Below are positions 1-8,943 of a stretch of 64,000 nucleotides of DNA, in pieces. Source of the stretch: CAIWHR01 sp963836265. GTDB taxonomy: Bacteria > Pseudomonadota > Gammaproteobacteria > Burkholderiales > Casimicrobiaceae. The notes under the pieces are model-generated. The model saw only the letters and a list, made by a program, of their open reading frames with translations, was not told the DNA's origin and made no database searches. The translations under genes and the position numbers were made by a program. The DNA is taken from positions 558,001 to 622,000 of the forward strand of contig CAWIIO010000006.1 of the NCBI GenBank assembly GCA_963836265.1. Direction: 5' to 3'. Numbering within the stretch: position 1 is the first letter of the stretch; every line of letters starts with the position of its first letter.

Positions 1-745
1 CCGTCGACAACTGAAACTTCTGGTAGAGCCACAACGCAAACAGCGATTGGACGATGAAGCCGCCACCGAAGGCGTCGAGGCTGAACAGCGTTGCGAGCGT
101 GTAGACGATGCGTTTCGACTGGCCGAGAGGCGCGGCGCGCCTTCCGGAGTCCGTGGCGAGCGCCGCCGGCAACTTGCGGTAGACCAAGCCCGACGCCACG
201 CCGAGCAGCCCGTAGAGCACGAACATCGCCTGCAGCGCCGGCTTGGCGCCGATCCCGGTCGCGTGCGCGAGCGCCTCGGGGAACCCGGCGAACAATGCGC
301 CGACTGCACCCACCAAGGCGCCGACCAGGCTGTAGCGCGCGAACACCGCGGTGCGCTCGCGGTCCCGGACAATCCGCGCGAGCACCGCCTGCTCGAGCGG
401 AAGGAACACGCTGACGTCGCCGCTCGAAGGATTGAGCGTTCCCACGACCGCGACGATCAGCAGCGGCCAGAAGTCGGCGAACGCGGCGAAGGCGAGCCCG
501 GTTGCCGCCATCAGCGCGGTGGCCATCAGCAGCAGGCGTCGATAGGGGAAGCGGTAGGCGTGGAGGCCCACGGTCAGCGTGACGACGCCCGATCCCAGCA
601 GCGTGGCCGTCGCGATGACGCCGATCTCGAAGGGCGTGAGTCCCAGCGCCAGCAGATAGACCGGAAGCAGGAGGCTCACGTAGCCGTCGCCGAACGCGCG
701 CAAGCTGCGGACCAGCAACAACCGGCGTACGTCGGGCGAGGTCAT
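1..745 (-). CDS. MFS transporter, 3' end beyond the window
   Basis: Secondary transporter of the major facilitator superfamily in the inner membrane; substrate unknown. The visible 248 residues run in one unbroken frame from an ATG at 743-745 and show a string of hydrophobic segments: an early GDGYVSLLLPVYLLALGL helix, then LLLMATALMAATGLAF and PLLIVAVVGTL. A basic/acidic cytoplasmic loop (ARIVRDRERTAVFARY) follows, as between TM4 and TM5 of many MFS proteins. About half to two thirds of a normal 400-residue MFS protein is present; the rest lies to the left of the window. It is transcribed away from the pgsA-like gene. Family assignment is by overall pattern; no substrate-specific motif was recognised. 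Confidence 0.75.
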   Translation of the reverse strand, partial: MTSPDVRRLLLVRSLRAFGDGYVSLLLPVYLLALGLTPFEIGVIATATLLGSGVVTLTVGLHAYRFPYRRLLLMATALMAATGLAFAAFADFWPLLIVAVVGTLNPSSGDVSVFLPLEQAVLARIVRDRERTAVFARYSLVGALVGAVGALFAGFPEALAHATGIGAKPALQAMFVLYGLLGVASGLVYRKLPAALATDSGRRAAPLGQSKRIVYTLATLFSLDAFGGGFIVQSLFALWLYQKFQLST

Positions 746-1068
746 GGCGTGACCGCGACGGGCGACGTCGTACGGCCGAGCCGAGGCCCCGAGGGCGCAA
801 GTCGCCGAAGACGGTGGCGCGTGCGGCTCTGGTCCAGGTGCCCACGGCGCGACGTCCGGCGACGTGCGCGGACCCAGGCGCGAAAAGGGGAAGTCCTACG
901 CAGGGCATCCAAGACGCACTCCCATGAGGTCATCGACCCAAGCAAGGAGCAGAACTTGGACGCGAAAGGCGTCTTGACGCGGGGAGTCTGCGAGCGGTCC
1001 CCGGACAACAGTGCGGCCAAATCATAACGAAGTGCCGCGCCTGGAGCAAGCGAGAATCGGGGCGTGTC
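746..1068. other. intergenic, no gene seen
   Basis: This stretch lies between the MFS start codon and the restored stop codon of the pgsA-like gene. The short open frames here have no recognisable domain, and no tRNA cloverleaf was found. It may hold the MFS promoter, but no clear -35/-10 pair was identified. Confidence 0.4.
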
Positions 1069-1619
1069 CTAACGGGCGCGGCGTTCCGCAATGGCCTTGC
1101 GTCCCCAGAGCCACACGTGTATTGAGCGCCCGACGCGACGACCGTTGCAAGGCAAATGAGGAACAGGGTCGCCATCCAACTGCCGCCGTCGACCCAGTTC
1201 GCGCCGAGCGCCATGGCAAGCAGAAGCGTGGCGAATTCGATCAGCGTGTTGAGCTTCGAGAGCGCAGTGGGCGCGATCTCGACGTGGCCCAGGGCTACGC
1301 GGTAGGCGAGCGCTCCCCCGGCGATGACGATATCGCGCGTCACGATTGCGATTGCGAGCCAGAGCGGCAGCAGTTCCTGCCACGCAAGCAGCACGGTGAC
1401 CACCAGCACGTTCAGCTTGTCGGCGATGGGATCGAGCGTCGCGCCGAGTCTTGAAACCAGCTTGAATCTGCGCGCGACGTAGCCGTCTGCGAAATCGGTG
1501 AGGGCGGCGATCAGGAAAGTTGGAAGCGCGAGCCCGTACGCTCTCGCCACGAGGAAGTACGCCACGACCGGAATCAGCGCGAGCCGCGCGAGCGTGATGA
1601 TGTTGGGAACGCTGAGCAT
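1069..1619 (-). CDS. pgsA: CDP-alcohol phosphatidyltransferase (PgsA-like), 3' end frameshifted
   Basis: Membrane enzyme of the CDP-alcohol phosphatidyltransferase family. The closest type is phosphatidylglycerophosphate synthase, which moves a phosphatidyl group from CDP-diacylglycerol to glycerol-3-phosphate. The N-terminus (MLSVPNIITLARLALIPV) is typical of PgsA, and the family motif DG-A-R-G-D-D is visible as DFADGYVARRF...LGATLDPIADK, roughly residues 42-68. The frame breaks near 1122-1127 at a GTGTGG run. As written, translation continues to 930 as an unrelated 229-residue product. Removing two bases restores a normal ending (TWLWGRKAIAERRAR and a TAG at 1069-1071). Either a genuine 3' frameshift or a base-calling error is possible; the catalytic part is intact. 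Divergent from dusA. Confidence 0.8.
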
Positions 1620-1785
1620 CGGAGCAGCCGATCATCCCCGAGCGCGGCACCTTGGCGGCGCGGTGTGCAGCCGGCCCGGCAATTGTACCGGTCGGAACCT
1701 GCGGCGCGCTGGACGAAGCCGGGTCGCGTATAGAATTGCCCGATGTTCGCGAGCTCCCGGACGGCAGGCGCGACGAGTTCGAATC

Positions 1786-2784
1786 ATGCGTGACTCGGCG
1801 CATCGCCTTTGCGTAGCCCCGATGATGGACTGGACCGATCGGCACTGCCGGTTCTTCCTGCGCCTCATCACCCGTCGCGTGCGGCTGTACACGGAGATGA
1901 TCACCAGTGCCGCGCTGACGCACGGCGATGTCCCGCATCACCTCGATTTCGATCCGGCCGAACGTCCGCTCGCGCTCCAGTTGGGCGGCAGCGACTGCAA
2001 CGTCCTCGCCCAAGGCGCGAAGCTCGGCGAACGGTGGGGCTACGACGAGATCAATCTCAACTGCGGCTGCCCGTCCGAGCGGGTGCAGAAGGGAAGCTAC
2101 GGCGCATGTCTGATGGCCGAGCCCGCGCTCGTCGCGGACTGCGTCGCCGCGATGCGCGACGCCGTCTCGGTGCCGGTGACGGTCAAGCACCGGATCGGGC
2201 TCGACGGCGGCCATGAATACGGTTTCGTTCGCGACTTCGTCGGCACGGTGGCGGCGGCCGGGTGCGACGCGTTCATCGTCCACGCCCGAAATGCGGTGTT
2301 GAGGGGCCTCACGCCAAAGGAGAACCGCGAGGTGCCGCCACTGCGCTACGACTTCACGCATCAGCTGAAGCGCGATTTCCCGGCGCTGACGATCGTCGTC
2401 AACGGCGGAATCGCGCGATGGGACGCAATCGGAGAGCAGCTTGCTCGAGTCGACGGGGTGATGCTCGGGCGCGTCGCGTATCACGACCCGTACTTTCTGG
2501 CGCAGGCCGATTGGCGCCTCTACGGGGACGAACGCCCCACGCGCTCGCGGGCGGAGGTACTCGATGCGCTCGTTCCCTACGCCGCGACGCAGCTTGCACG
2601 CGGCGTGCACCTGCGCGCCATCGCCCGCCACGTGCTCGGCCTCTACCACGGGTGCCCGGGCGGGCGGCGCTTCCGGCGGATACTGTCGGACGCCACGAGG
2701 CTCAGCGATGCGGGGCCCGAGATCTTTCTCGAGGCCCTCGCGGCCGTCGAGCGGGTCGCTGTCGGCGCCGGGATGACTGTCTGA
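1786..2784 (+). CDS. dusA: tRNA-dihydrouridine(20/20a) synthase DusA
   Basis: Flavoenzyme that reduces uridine 20/20a in the tRNA D-loop to dihydrouridine. The 332-residue product has the DusA start (HRLCVAPMMDWTDRHCRFF) and the signature NLNCGCPSERVQKGSYGA, whose Cys is the expected proton donor. The FMN phosphate-binding region VNGGI...VDGVMLGR comes late in the barrel, and the C-terminal HVLGLYHGCPGGRRFRR matches DusA rather than DusB/C. The length is normal. ATG 1786 is chosen because the conserved core begins five residues later. A TATAGAAT at 1729-1736 may be the -10 region, but no good -35 was seen. Convergent with the broken protease downstream. Confidence 0.93.
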   Translation: MRDSAHRLCVAPMMDWTDRHCRFFLRLITRRVRLYTEMITSAALTHGDVPHHLDFDPAERPLALQLGGSDCNVLAQGAKLGERWGYDEINLNCGCPSERVQKGSYGACLMAEPALVADCVAAMRDAVSVPVTVKHRIGLDGGHEYGFVRDFVGTVAAAGCDAFIVHARNAVLRGLTPKENREVPPLRYDFTHQLKRDFPALTIVVNGGIARWDAIGEQLARVDGVMLGRVAYHDPYFLAQADWRLYGDERPTRSRAEVLDALVPYAATQLARGVHLRAIARHVLGLYHGCPGGRRFRRILSDATRLSDAGPEIFLEALAAVERVAVGAGMTV

Positions 2785-2814
2785 TCAGGATCGTGGCATG
2801 TCGTGTCGGTTGGG

Positions 2815-5354
2815 GCGGACGCGAGGAAGGCGATGCTCGACGCCGCCCGGAGCGGGTGCTGAACACGAAGCTTCCCATCACGCCGTTGAACGTGCCGGTC
2901 TGGTCACTGCGCCCTGATCGACACCGACCACGAAGTAGTCGACGGTGCCGTCGCCATCTACGTCGACGAGGAATGTCGAACTCGTTGGTCGAGAGCGTTG
3001 GACCAGCGGTCGTACGTGTTGATGGCGAAGACGATCAGCTGGCGGTCGGGGTCCGCCGCGCTCGGGTTCGGGAACGACTGCACGCCGACGGCGCGGATGT
3101 CGTTGAGATACCTTGCCCTTGTTCTTCTTGTCCTCGAGGCCCCATGCGTAGAAGTCCGCGTCGCCGGGGATCACGCCGTGCTTGTTCGTCACCGTGGCGA
3201 TCGTCGACGGGTTCGTGCCTTTCAGCTTGCCGATACGACGTCGAAGATGTCCGACTTCGCGCGGGGGACGAGATAGTAGGGCACGCGCAGGGTCACGTTG
3301 GCGTTGTCCGCCGGGGTGGCGGGTGTGAACTGGATGAGACCTGCGACCTCTCTGGAAAGCGCTCGAATCGCCCGCCGTTGACAGCGGGAACATCGAGTGT
3401 CATCACAACTTCGGCATCCCCACGGGCCGGGACCGTGACCGACCATTTGTTGAGGCTGACCGTATGCGGCGAACCCGACAGGCAGCGCCTGGGCGACGTT
3501 GAACGTCGCGGGCACCGAGCCCTTGTTCGTGCAGCTTGATGGACTCCTTCTTGCTGAAGTTGCTCTTCAGTTCCTCGAAACCGAAGTTGACGCTGACGCC
3601 GAACTTGATTGCCGTTGGCCACGGGCGGTGACCTGCGAGAGTGGTCGACATCGCCGGCTGGACGAGGCCCGTGCCGCCACGGCTCGTAGCGGTAGTTGAG
3701 CGACGCCGAGACGGGAAGTACGGTGTTGACGATCGCCGCCTTGATGTCCTGCGACTTTCCACGTCGGGTGGGCCTGACGCGTAAGCGCGCGACGCCGGCG
3801 ACGTGTGGGGAGGCCATGGAGGTGCCGGAGAGTATCGCCGACCCGGTGCCAAGCCCGCTACCCGTCGAGACGACGCTCACGCCCGGGGCGAGTGATATCC
3901 GGCTTGAGCGAAGCTGTCGCCGGTACGCGGTCCGCCGACGAGAACGAAGCGAATGCCCAGGAAGTTGGGGTTCGGGAAAGTTCTCCGCTGGTGAGCGTGG
4001 CCATCGTTCCGGCGGTGGGACTGACAGGTTGTAGGAGTCCGTGCTGGACGTGGCAATAGTCGCCCGCGAATGCCGACAAAGGGAATGGTCACGGTGTACG
4101 GTACGCCCGTGTCCGGGTTAGACGCTGATCGGTCCCTCGAACGGCGGAAGTCCGGCAGTATTGTTGGCCATGACCAGCCGCGGACGCACCGCCTGCTGGC
4201 CAAAAATTGGCCTGGCGACGCGGGCGCACGCGCCGCGTGATGGCGACCGCTATCTGATTTCCACCGGGGACGATGCCGTTGTAGGTATACGCGCTGGGCG
4301 AGCAGCCCAGCGCTTCGTTCGCCGAGCCGATGAATCCGGGAGCGTCGGTCATCGTGGTCGGATCATCCTTGCAGTACGACCAACGGGCCGCTAGATACGG
4401 TCCGACGAAGTCGTACCCGTTCGCGTTGATCCCCAGTAGCGAAAGCGACGCCCCGCCAGCCGTTACAGATGCGGACGCCCGGGTGGAAGAGAAACGCTAC
4501 TCGTTCGCCGCCGATTGCAATCGAGCCGTCTGCAGTGCCCGGCGAGCCGCGATGTATTGAGCCTGGGCCGCTAGTTGCCCGCCGACGTGACGACAACGAC
4601 ACCGGCCTTCGCCGCGTTCGTCGATGCTTCGGCCGAAGGGATCCTCGTTCGTGCCGAACAGCCGAGCCGAGCGACATGTTGATGACATCCATGTCGTTGT
4701 CGACCGCCCATTCGATCGCGTCGACGGTGACGTCGGTCGAACCGTTACAGCCGAACACGCGAACAGCGTAGAGGTCGGCCTTGGGGGCGACGCCCGGGCC
4801 GATGATGAAGCCGCTCCCCCGAATCTGTCGTCGCGTTGTAGGGGCCGTAGAATGTCGCGCCAGAGGCCGCGGTCACGCCGGAGCCCGCAGCGGTACCCGC
4901 CACGTGCGAGCCGTGCACCGTTGCAGTAGAGCGGATTTGGGTCCGGATGCGGAATGGGTTGGTACGTCGCGGAATTCGGGTCCGCGTCATAGCTGTCGCC
5001 GACGAGGTCGATGCCGCCTTTGACGCGCTGCGCGAGCGGGCCGAAGAGAGCAGCGGATCGGCGGGGGCGGTCTCGGCCGCATGAGCGGCGTCGTAGGCGG
5101 CCACGGTGCCGGGGCCGCCGAAGTTCGCGTGCGTGTAGTCGATGCCGGTGTCGATGACGGCGACCTTGATGTTCTCGCCACGGAGCGCGAGGTTTTGCCA
5201 GACGCTCGGTGCGCCGATGAGCGACACGCCGCGCACGTTATCCGGTCGCATGATCTGCAGCGGGCGACCGCCTCTCACGCCCGGCAGCGCGGCCGAGCTG
5301 TTCCGCCTTGTCGCGCGCGATTCTGACCTTGACGCCGTTATAGGCCGACTGGTA
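2815..5354 (-). pseudogene. Subtilisin-like (S8) secreted protease, truncated and multiply frameshifted
   Basis: Remnant of a large extracellular subtilase of the Vpr/PA-domain type. Read in several frames, the minus strand gives an inhibitor-I9 prodomain end (YQSAYNGVKV...PGVRGG), then the catalytic Asp in VAVIDTGIDYTH (codon 5150-5152), His in VHGSHVAGT (4904-4906) and Ser in SGTSMASPHVAG (3818-3820). Between them lie VINMSLGSA (about 4665) and a PA-like region (4.1-4.4 kb). A C-terminal part ends near GTFNGVMGSFVFSTRSG at about 2815. At least eight frame changes are needed, for example one extra G near 5296 and two extra bases near 5045 that are compensated near 4921. The signal peptide and first half of the prodomain are missing; the 5' end is joined to the denD-like gene. 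The motifs themselves are hardly eroded, so the decay is recent or some of the indels are sequencing errors. Confidence 0.85.
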
Positions 5355-6320
5355 GCGCGCGTCGGCGATATACGCCCGGACGATGCTCTTGAAATCCGCA
5401 TCGGCGCGCATTCCGAGAGAAGGTCCGAGCTTGGGCGCGAAGTTCGCCGGCCACGTCGAGACGATGCGATCGATCGCGGGATCGAATTGCCACTTCACGC
5501 GATCGGCGATCGCGGCACCGGCCACCTCGCGCAGCGCCGCGATCATGTCGCCGACAGCGACCAGGATGCCCGGCACGTTGACCGAGCGCGTGTGCGCAAA
5601 TGCCGATGCCGGCGCTTCGTGACCGACGATCAGATTGTCGATCACGGTCGCCGGTGACGTCACCCACATCTTGGTCGTCGGCGCCACCGGGCACGGCGCG
5701 TCGACGCCGGAGAGAGGCTCGCGAATGATCCCGCTCGCGAACGAAGAGGCGGCCTTGTTGGGTTTCCCCGGACGCACGGTCACCGTCGGCAGGCGCAGGC
5801 TGCGCCCGTCGATGAATCCTTTGCGCGTCATGTCGTAGACCAGGTGCTCACCGATCGTCTTCTGGGTGCCGTAAGAGGTCTGCGGCGTCAATGGCGCATC
5901 GTCCGGGACCGGGTCCGCCAGCGGGCCGCCGAACACCGCGAGCGAGCTCGTAAAGACGAACTTCGGTCGCGTGGCAAGTTTGCGGCAACGCTCGAGCAGC
6001 ACGCGCGTCGCGTCGAGATTGACGCGCATGCCGAGATCGAAATCGGCTTCCGCCTGGCCGCTCACGACCGCCGCCAGATGGAAGATGCTGGCGGTGTCCG
6101 GCGTTACGACCCGCTCGACGACCGCCGGATCGGCGAGATCGGCGGCGATCGTGTGCACGCGCGCATCGCCGAAATCCGGTGCTGCCGCGACATCGAGCAG
6201 CACGATTTCGCGGATCGCGCCGACGGCGCCGCGCGCGTCCGTGAGACGCCCGCGGGCGAGAATCGCGCGGGCGAGGCGCGTGCCGAGAAAGCCGGCGCCG
6301 CCGGTGATGACGATGCGCAT
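5238..6320 (-). CDS. denD: D-erythronate dehydrogenase-like NAD-dependent epimerase/dehydratase, with a foreign C-terminal tail
   Basis: Extended short-chain dehydrogenase; the family oxidises four-carbon sugar acids such as D-erythronate at C2 with NAD. The N-terminus has the Rossmann motif GGAGFLGTRLA (residues 6-16), Ser in FVFTSSLAVFGG and the catalytic YGTQK (Tyr-x-x-x-Lys). The family length is about 320 residues. Here the normal end (FKSIVRAYIADA, about residue 321) runs straight on into 39 extra residues. The first part of these (RYQSAYNGVKVRIARDKAEQL) is the prodomain of the downstream subtilase remnant and the rest is out of frame. The native stop codon has therefore been lost at a fusion point near 5352-5363. 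ATG 6318-6320 is chosen because the Rossmann motif starts there. Divergent from the oxygenase gene with a 92-bp gap. The denD substrate is inferred from the family. Confidence 0.82.
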   Translation of the reverse strand: MRIVITGGAGFLGTRLARAILARGRLTDARGAVGAIREIVLLDVAAAPDFGDARVHTIAADLADPAVVERVVTPDTASIFHLAAVVSGQAEADFDLGMRVNLDATRVLLERCRKLATRPKFVFTSSLAVFGGPLADPVPDDAPLTPQTSYGTQKTIGEHLVYDMTRKGFIDGRSLRLPTVTVRPGKPNKAASSFASGIIREPLSGVDAPCPVAPTTKMWVTSPATVIDNLIVGHEAPASAFAHTRSVNVPGILVAVGDMIAALREVAGAAIADRVKWQFDPAIDRIVSTWPANFAPKLGPSLGMRADADFKSIVRAYIADARYQSAYNGVKVRIARDKAEQLGRAAGRERRSPAADHATG

Positions 6321-6412
6321 GAGGCGTCGATCGGGGCGGTTGACCGCGCTATGATAACCGGCCGCCGCCACCGAGCCATCCCATCGAACAAAGCCGCGAT
6401 TGCGCGCTACTG

Positions 6413-7084
6413 ATGACGAATGACGCCACCGGGTCGGATGCCGCCACGCTCGACATCGTGCCGCGCGCAGTCGTCGCCGAAGTCGTCGCCGGCCTGGCCG
6501 GCCGTGGGCTGGCCGTCGCCCGCGATTTCCTGCCGCCGCGCGCGATCGCCGCCTTGCGCGGCGAAGCGCAGCGCCGCGACGCGGCCGCAGATTTTGTCCC
6601 CGCCGGTGTCGGTCGTAGCAACGCGCGTATCGTGCGCGGCGACATCCGCGGCGATCGCACCGGCTGGCTCGACGAGGGCAGTCCCGCACCGGCCGAGCGC
6701 GCGCTGCACGAGGCGCTGGCGACGTTGCGAGGCGCAATCAATCGCGACCTCCTGCTCGGGTTGTGGCGCTTCGAGGGCCACTACGCGCTTTATCCGCCTG
6801 GCACCGGCTACCTGCGGCACCGCGACACCTTTCGCGGCCCACGCCCGTCTGCCGGCGAGCGGGTCGTTTCGTGCGTCCTGTACCTGAACGAGGACTGGCG
6901 AGCGACCGACGGCGGCGCGCTGCGGATTCACTTCGGCAGCGGCGCGACGCACGACGTGCTGCCGGACGGCGGTACGCTTGTCGCATTCCTCGCCGCGGAT
7001 TTCGAGCACGAAGTCCTGCCGGCGACGCGGCCGCGGCTCGCGGTAACCGGGTGGTTCAAAAGTAGGGGCAGAGACGACTTTTGA
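6413..7084 (+). CDS. 2OG-Fe(II) oxygenase (prolyl 4-hydroxylase-like)
   Basis: Non-haem iron dioxygenase of the 2-oxoglutarate-dependent superfamily, substrate unknown. The 223 residues contain the iron ligands His136 and Asp138 (YLRHRDTF) and His199 (DFEHEVLPA). Arg208 (RPRLAVTGWF) would bind 2-oxoglutarate; this HxD...H...R layout and the TGWF ending are typical of the SM-20/prolyl hydroxylase group. The normal fold ends at TGWF(K). The last residues SRGRDDF and the TGA stop are supplied by a REP-like repeat that begins at 7058. Start ATG at 6413 follows the divergent denD-like gene. A link to the hydroxyproline genes 5 kb away is tempting but nothing in the sequence demonstrates it. Confidence 0.8.
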   Translation: MTNDATGSDAATLDIVPRAVVAEVVAGLAGRGLAVARDFLPPRAIAALRGEAQRRDAAADFVPAGVGRSNARIVRGDIRGDRTGWLDEGSPAPAERALHEALATLRGAINRDLLLGLWRFEGHYALYPPGTGYLRHRDTFRGPRPSAGERVVSCVLYLNEDWRATDGGALRIHFGSGATHDVLPDGGTLVAFLAADFEHEVLPATRPRLAVTGWFKSRGRDDF

Positions 7085-7191
7085 GTTTTGCAGCGCGAGA
7101 CACGACGCTACAATGGAGAAACTGCATCGGGTCGGCGGCCCGGAAAGCCGTCTCTGACCCCGGCTATGAAAAGTCGTCTCTGACCCTACTT
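7058..7191. repeat. REP/MITE-like element with 23-bp inverted ends
   Basis: The left end at 7058-7082 and the right end at 7169-7191 are inverted copies with one mismatch (core GTCTCTGACCC versus GGGGCAGAGAC). A third partial copy of GTCTCTGACCCC lies at 7150-7161. The element of about 134 bp sits between the oxygenase and hemC genes. Its left end encodes the last codons and the stop of the oxygenase, and its right end abuts the hemC ATG at 7192. This arrangement resembles non-autonomous REP elements mobilised by RAYT (Y1) transposases; no transposase is in this window. Confidence 0.7.
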
Positions 7192-8130
7192 ATGGCTCTT
7201 CCTGCCCCGCCGCGACGGCTCGCAATCGCGACGCGCGAGTCCGCGCTGGCGATGTGGCAGGCCGAGCATATCCATGCGAGGCTCGCGGCGCTCTATCCCG
7301 GGAGCGAAGTCGGTCTGATTGGCATCACGACCCAAGGCGACCGGATCATCGATCAGCCGCTCGCCGACATCGGTGGCAAAGGGCTGTTCATCAAGGAACT
7401 CGAAGTCGCGATGGCGGAAGGCCGCGCCGATCTCGCCGTTCATTCGCTGAAGGACGTGCCGATGGAGATTCCGTCGGGCTTCACGCTGGCGGCGATCGGC
7501 GCGCGCGAGGATCCGCGCGACGCGTTCGTGTCGAACCACTATCTCGATCTCCCGGGGCTGCCCGGCGGGGCGCGGGTGGGGACGTCGAGCCTGCGTCGAG
7601 AGGCGCAGCTTCGCGAACGCGATCCGCTGCTGCAGGTGCTGCCGCTGCGCGGCAACGTCAACACCCGGCTGCGCAAGCTCGACGAGGGCCAGTACGAGGC
7701 AATCATTCTCGCGGCCGCCGGGCTGAAGCGCCTCGGCTTCGGGCATCGGATCGCATCGCTCCTCGACCCGGAAGAGAGTCTCCCGGCCGTCGGACAGGGC
7801 GCGCTGGCGCTGGAGTGTCGAGCCGATCGCGCCGACGTGATCGCGGCGCTCTCGCCACTCGCCGATCGCGACACGACGCTCGCGACGACCGCCGAGCGCG
7901 CGTTTTCGCGCGCGCTCGCCGGCAGTTGCCACACGCCGCTCGCCGCGCATGCGGTGTTTCGTCACAGCGAACTATGGCTGCGCGGGCTCCTTGCGAGTCG
8001 CGACGGTGCCGAAGTGATGCGCGGTGAAAGGGCGGCAACGGTCGCCAGCGCGGACGCGGCCGAGGCACTTGGCCTGGTCCTCGCCGACGATTTCCTCGCG
8101 CGCGGCGCCGGGCGCCTGTGCGGCGCGTAG
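7192..8130 (+). CDS. hemC: Hydroxymethylbilane synthase (porphobilinogen deaminase)
   Basis: Condenses four porphobilinogen molecules into hydroxymethylbilane in the tetrapyrrole pathway; cytoplasmic. The 312-residue product has the usual start (RLAIATRESALAMWQAEHI), the catalytic Asp88 in HSLKDVP, the arginine-rich substrate-binding region TSSLRREAQL and RGNVNTRL, and Cys246 in GSCHTPLAAHA, which carries the dipyrromethane cofactor. The length is standard. ATG 7192 directly follows the REP-like element, so the element may have replaced the native leader and ribosome-binding site; no strong Shine-Dalgarno is visible. The longer in-frame start at 7081 would translate the repeat and is rejected. 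hemD follows with a short overlap or gap. Confidence 0.96.
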   Translation: MALPAPPRRLAIATRESALAMWQAEHIHARLAALYPGSEVGLIGITTQGDRIIDQPLADIGGKGLFIKELEVAMAEGRADLAVHSLKDVPMEIPSGFTLAAIGAREDPRDAFVSNHYLDLPGLPGGARVGTSSLRREAQLRERDPLLQVLPLRGNVNTRLRKLDEGQYEAIILAAAGLKRLGFGHRIASLLDPEESLPAVGQGALALECRADRADVIAALSPLADRDTTLATTAERAFSRALAGSCHTPLAAHAVFRHSELWLRGLLASRDGAEVMRGERAATVASADAAEALGLVLADDFLARGAGRLCGA

Positions 8131-8147
8131 CGCCTGCGAGCGGCGAA

Positions 8148-8939
8148 ATGGGGGAGTCGTCCGGCCGCGGCGGACCGCTCGCCGGCCGCGGCGTCCTCGT
8201 GACGAGGCCCGCGCGGCAGGCCGGAGGCTTCGCGCAGAAGCTCGCCGCCCTCGGCGCCACCCCGGTCATCTTTCCTGCGATCGCCATCCTGCCGCCGGCC
8301 GATCCGGAAGCGCTGTCGCGCGTGCACGCCGCGCTTTCCGACTACGATATCGCCGTGTTCGTCTCGGCCAACGCGGTCGAGTATGGCGCGCCCGATTGGC
8401 GCCGGTGGCCCGCGAAGCTGACGGCTTTCGCGCCGGGGCCCGGAACGGCGGAAGCGCTTGCCGCCGTCGGAATCGGTGGCGCCCGGGTTCCAACGACGAC
8501 GTTCGACAGCGAGGGGCTCCTCGCGCTGCCGGAGCTTTCCGAGGTGCGCGGCAGGCGGGTCGTCATCTTTCGTGGCGAGGGCGGGCGCGAGCACCTCGGT
8601 GCGACGCTCGTCGCACGCGGCGCAGCCGTCGCCTACGTCGCCTGCTATCGGCGGGCGGCGCCCCGAGCGGGTGCCGCAGGGCTCGTGGAAGCTTTCCGCG
8701 AAGGCCGCATCGATGCCGTCACGCTCACGTCGAGCGAAGGCATGGACAACCTGTGGGCCTTGGCCGACGACACGATGCGCGCGGCGTGGCAGGCCGTGCC
8801 GACGTTCGTCCCGCATCCACGGATCGCCGCGCGCGCGAGCGAGCTGGGCCTTCGCGTGATCCAAACCGAAGGGGGCGATGCAGGACTCATCGCCGGGTTG
8901 CTAGAATGGTCGACCGCACGCCCAACGAAGAAAGCCTGA
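8148..8939 (+). CDS. hemD: Uroporphyrinogen-III synthase
   Basis: Closes hydroxymethylbilane to uroporphyrinogen III with inversion of ring D. The product is about 263 residues. HemD family traits are LAGRGVLVTRPARQAGGFAQ at the start, the pair of alpha/beta domains, VVIFRGEGGREHL in the middle, VAYVACYRR, and the TSSEGMDNL motif near the end. ATG 8148 is used. A GTG at 8118 would add ten residues and overlap hemC by 13 bp, and either is possible. Position directly after hemC is the usual order. In related bacteria hemX would follow at once; here a 2-hydroxyacid dehydrogenase comes next and hemX lies 13.4 kb away. Confidence 0.93.
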   Translation: MGESSGRGGPLAGRGVLVTRPARQAGGFAQKLAALGATPVIFPAIAILPPADPEALSRVHAALSDYDIAVFVSANAVEYGAPDWRRWPAKLTAFAPGPGTAEALAAVGIGGARVPTTTFDSEGLLALPELSEVRGRRVVIFRGEGGREHLGATLVARGAAVAYVACYRRAAPRAGAAGLVEAFREGRIDAVTLTSSEGMDNLWALADDTMRAAWQAVPTFVPHPRIAARASELGLRVIQTEGGDAGLIAGLLEWSTARPTKKA

Positions 8940-8943
8940 CGCC

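Noticed and set aside
1765..1790. GAGTTCGAATC resembling a tRNA T-loop near the dusA start
   Set aside because: No acceptor stem, D-arm or anticodon arm can be built around it.
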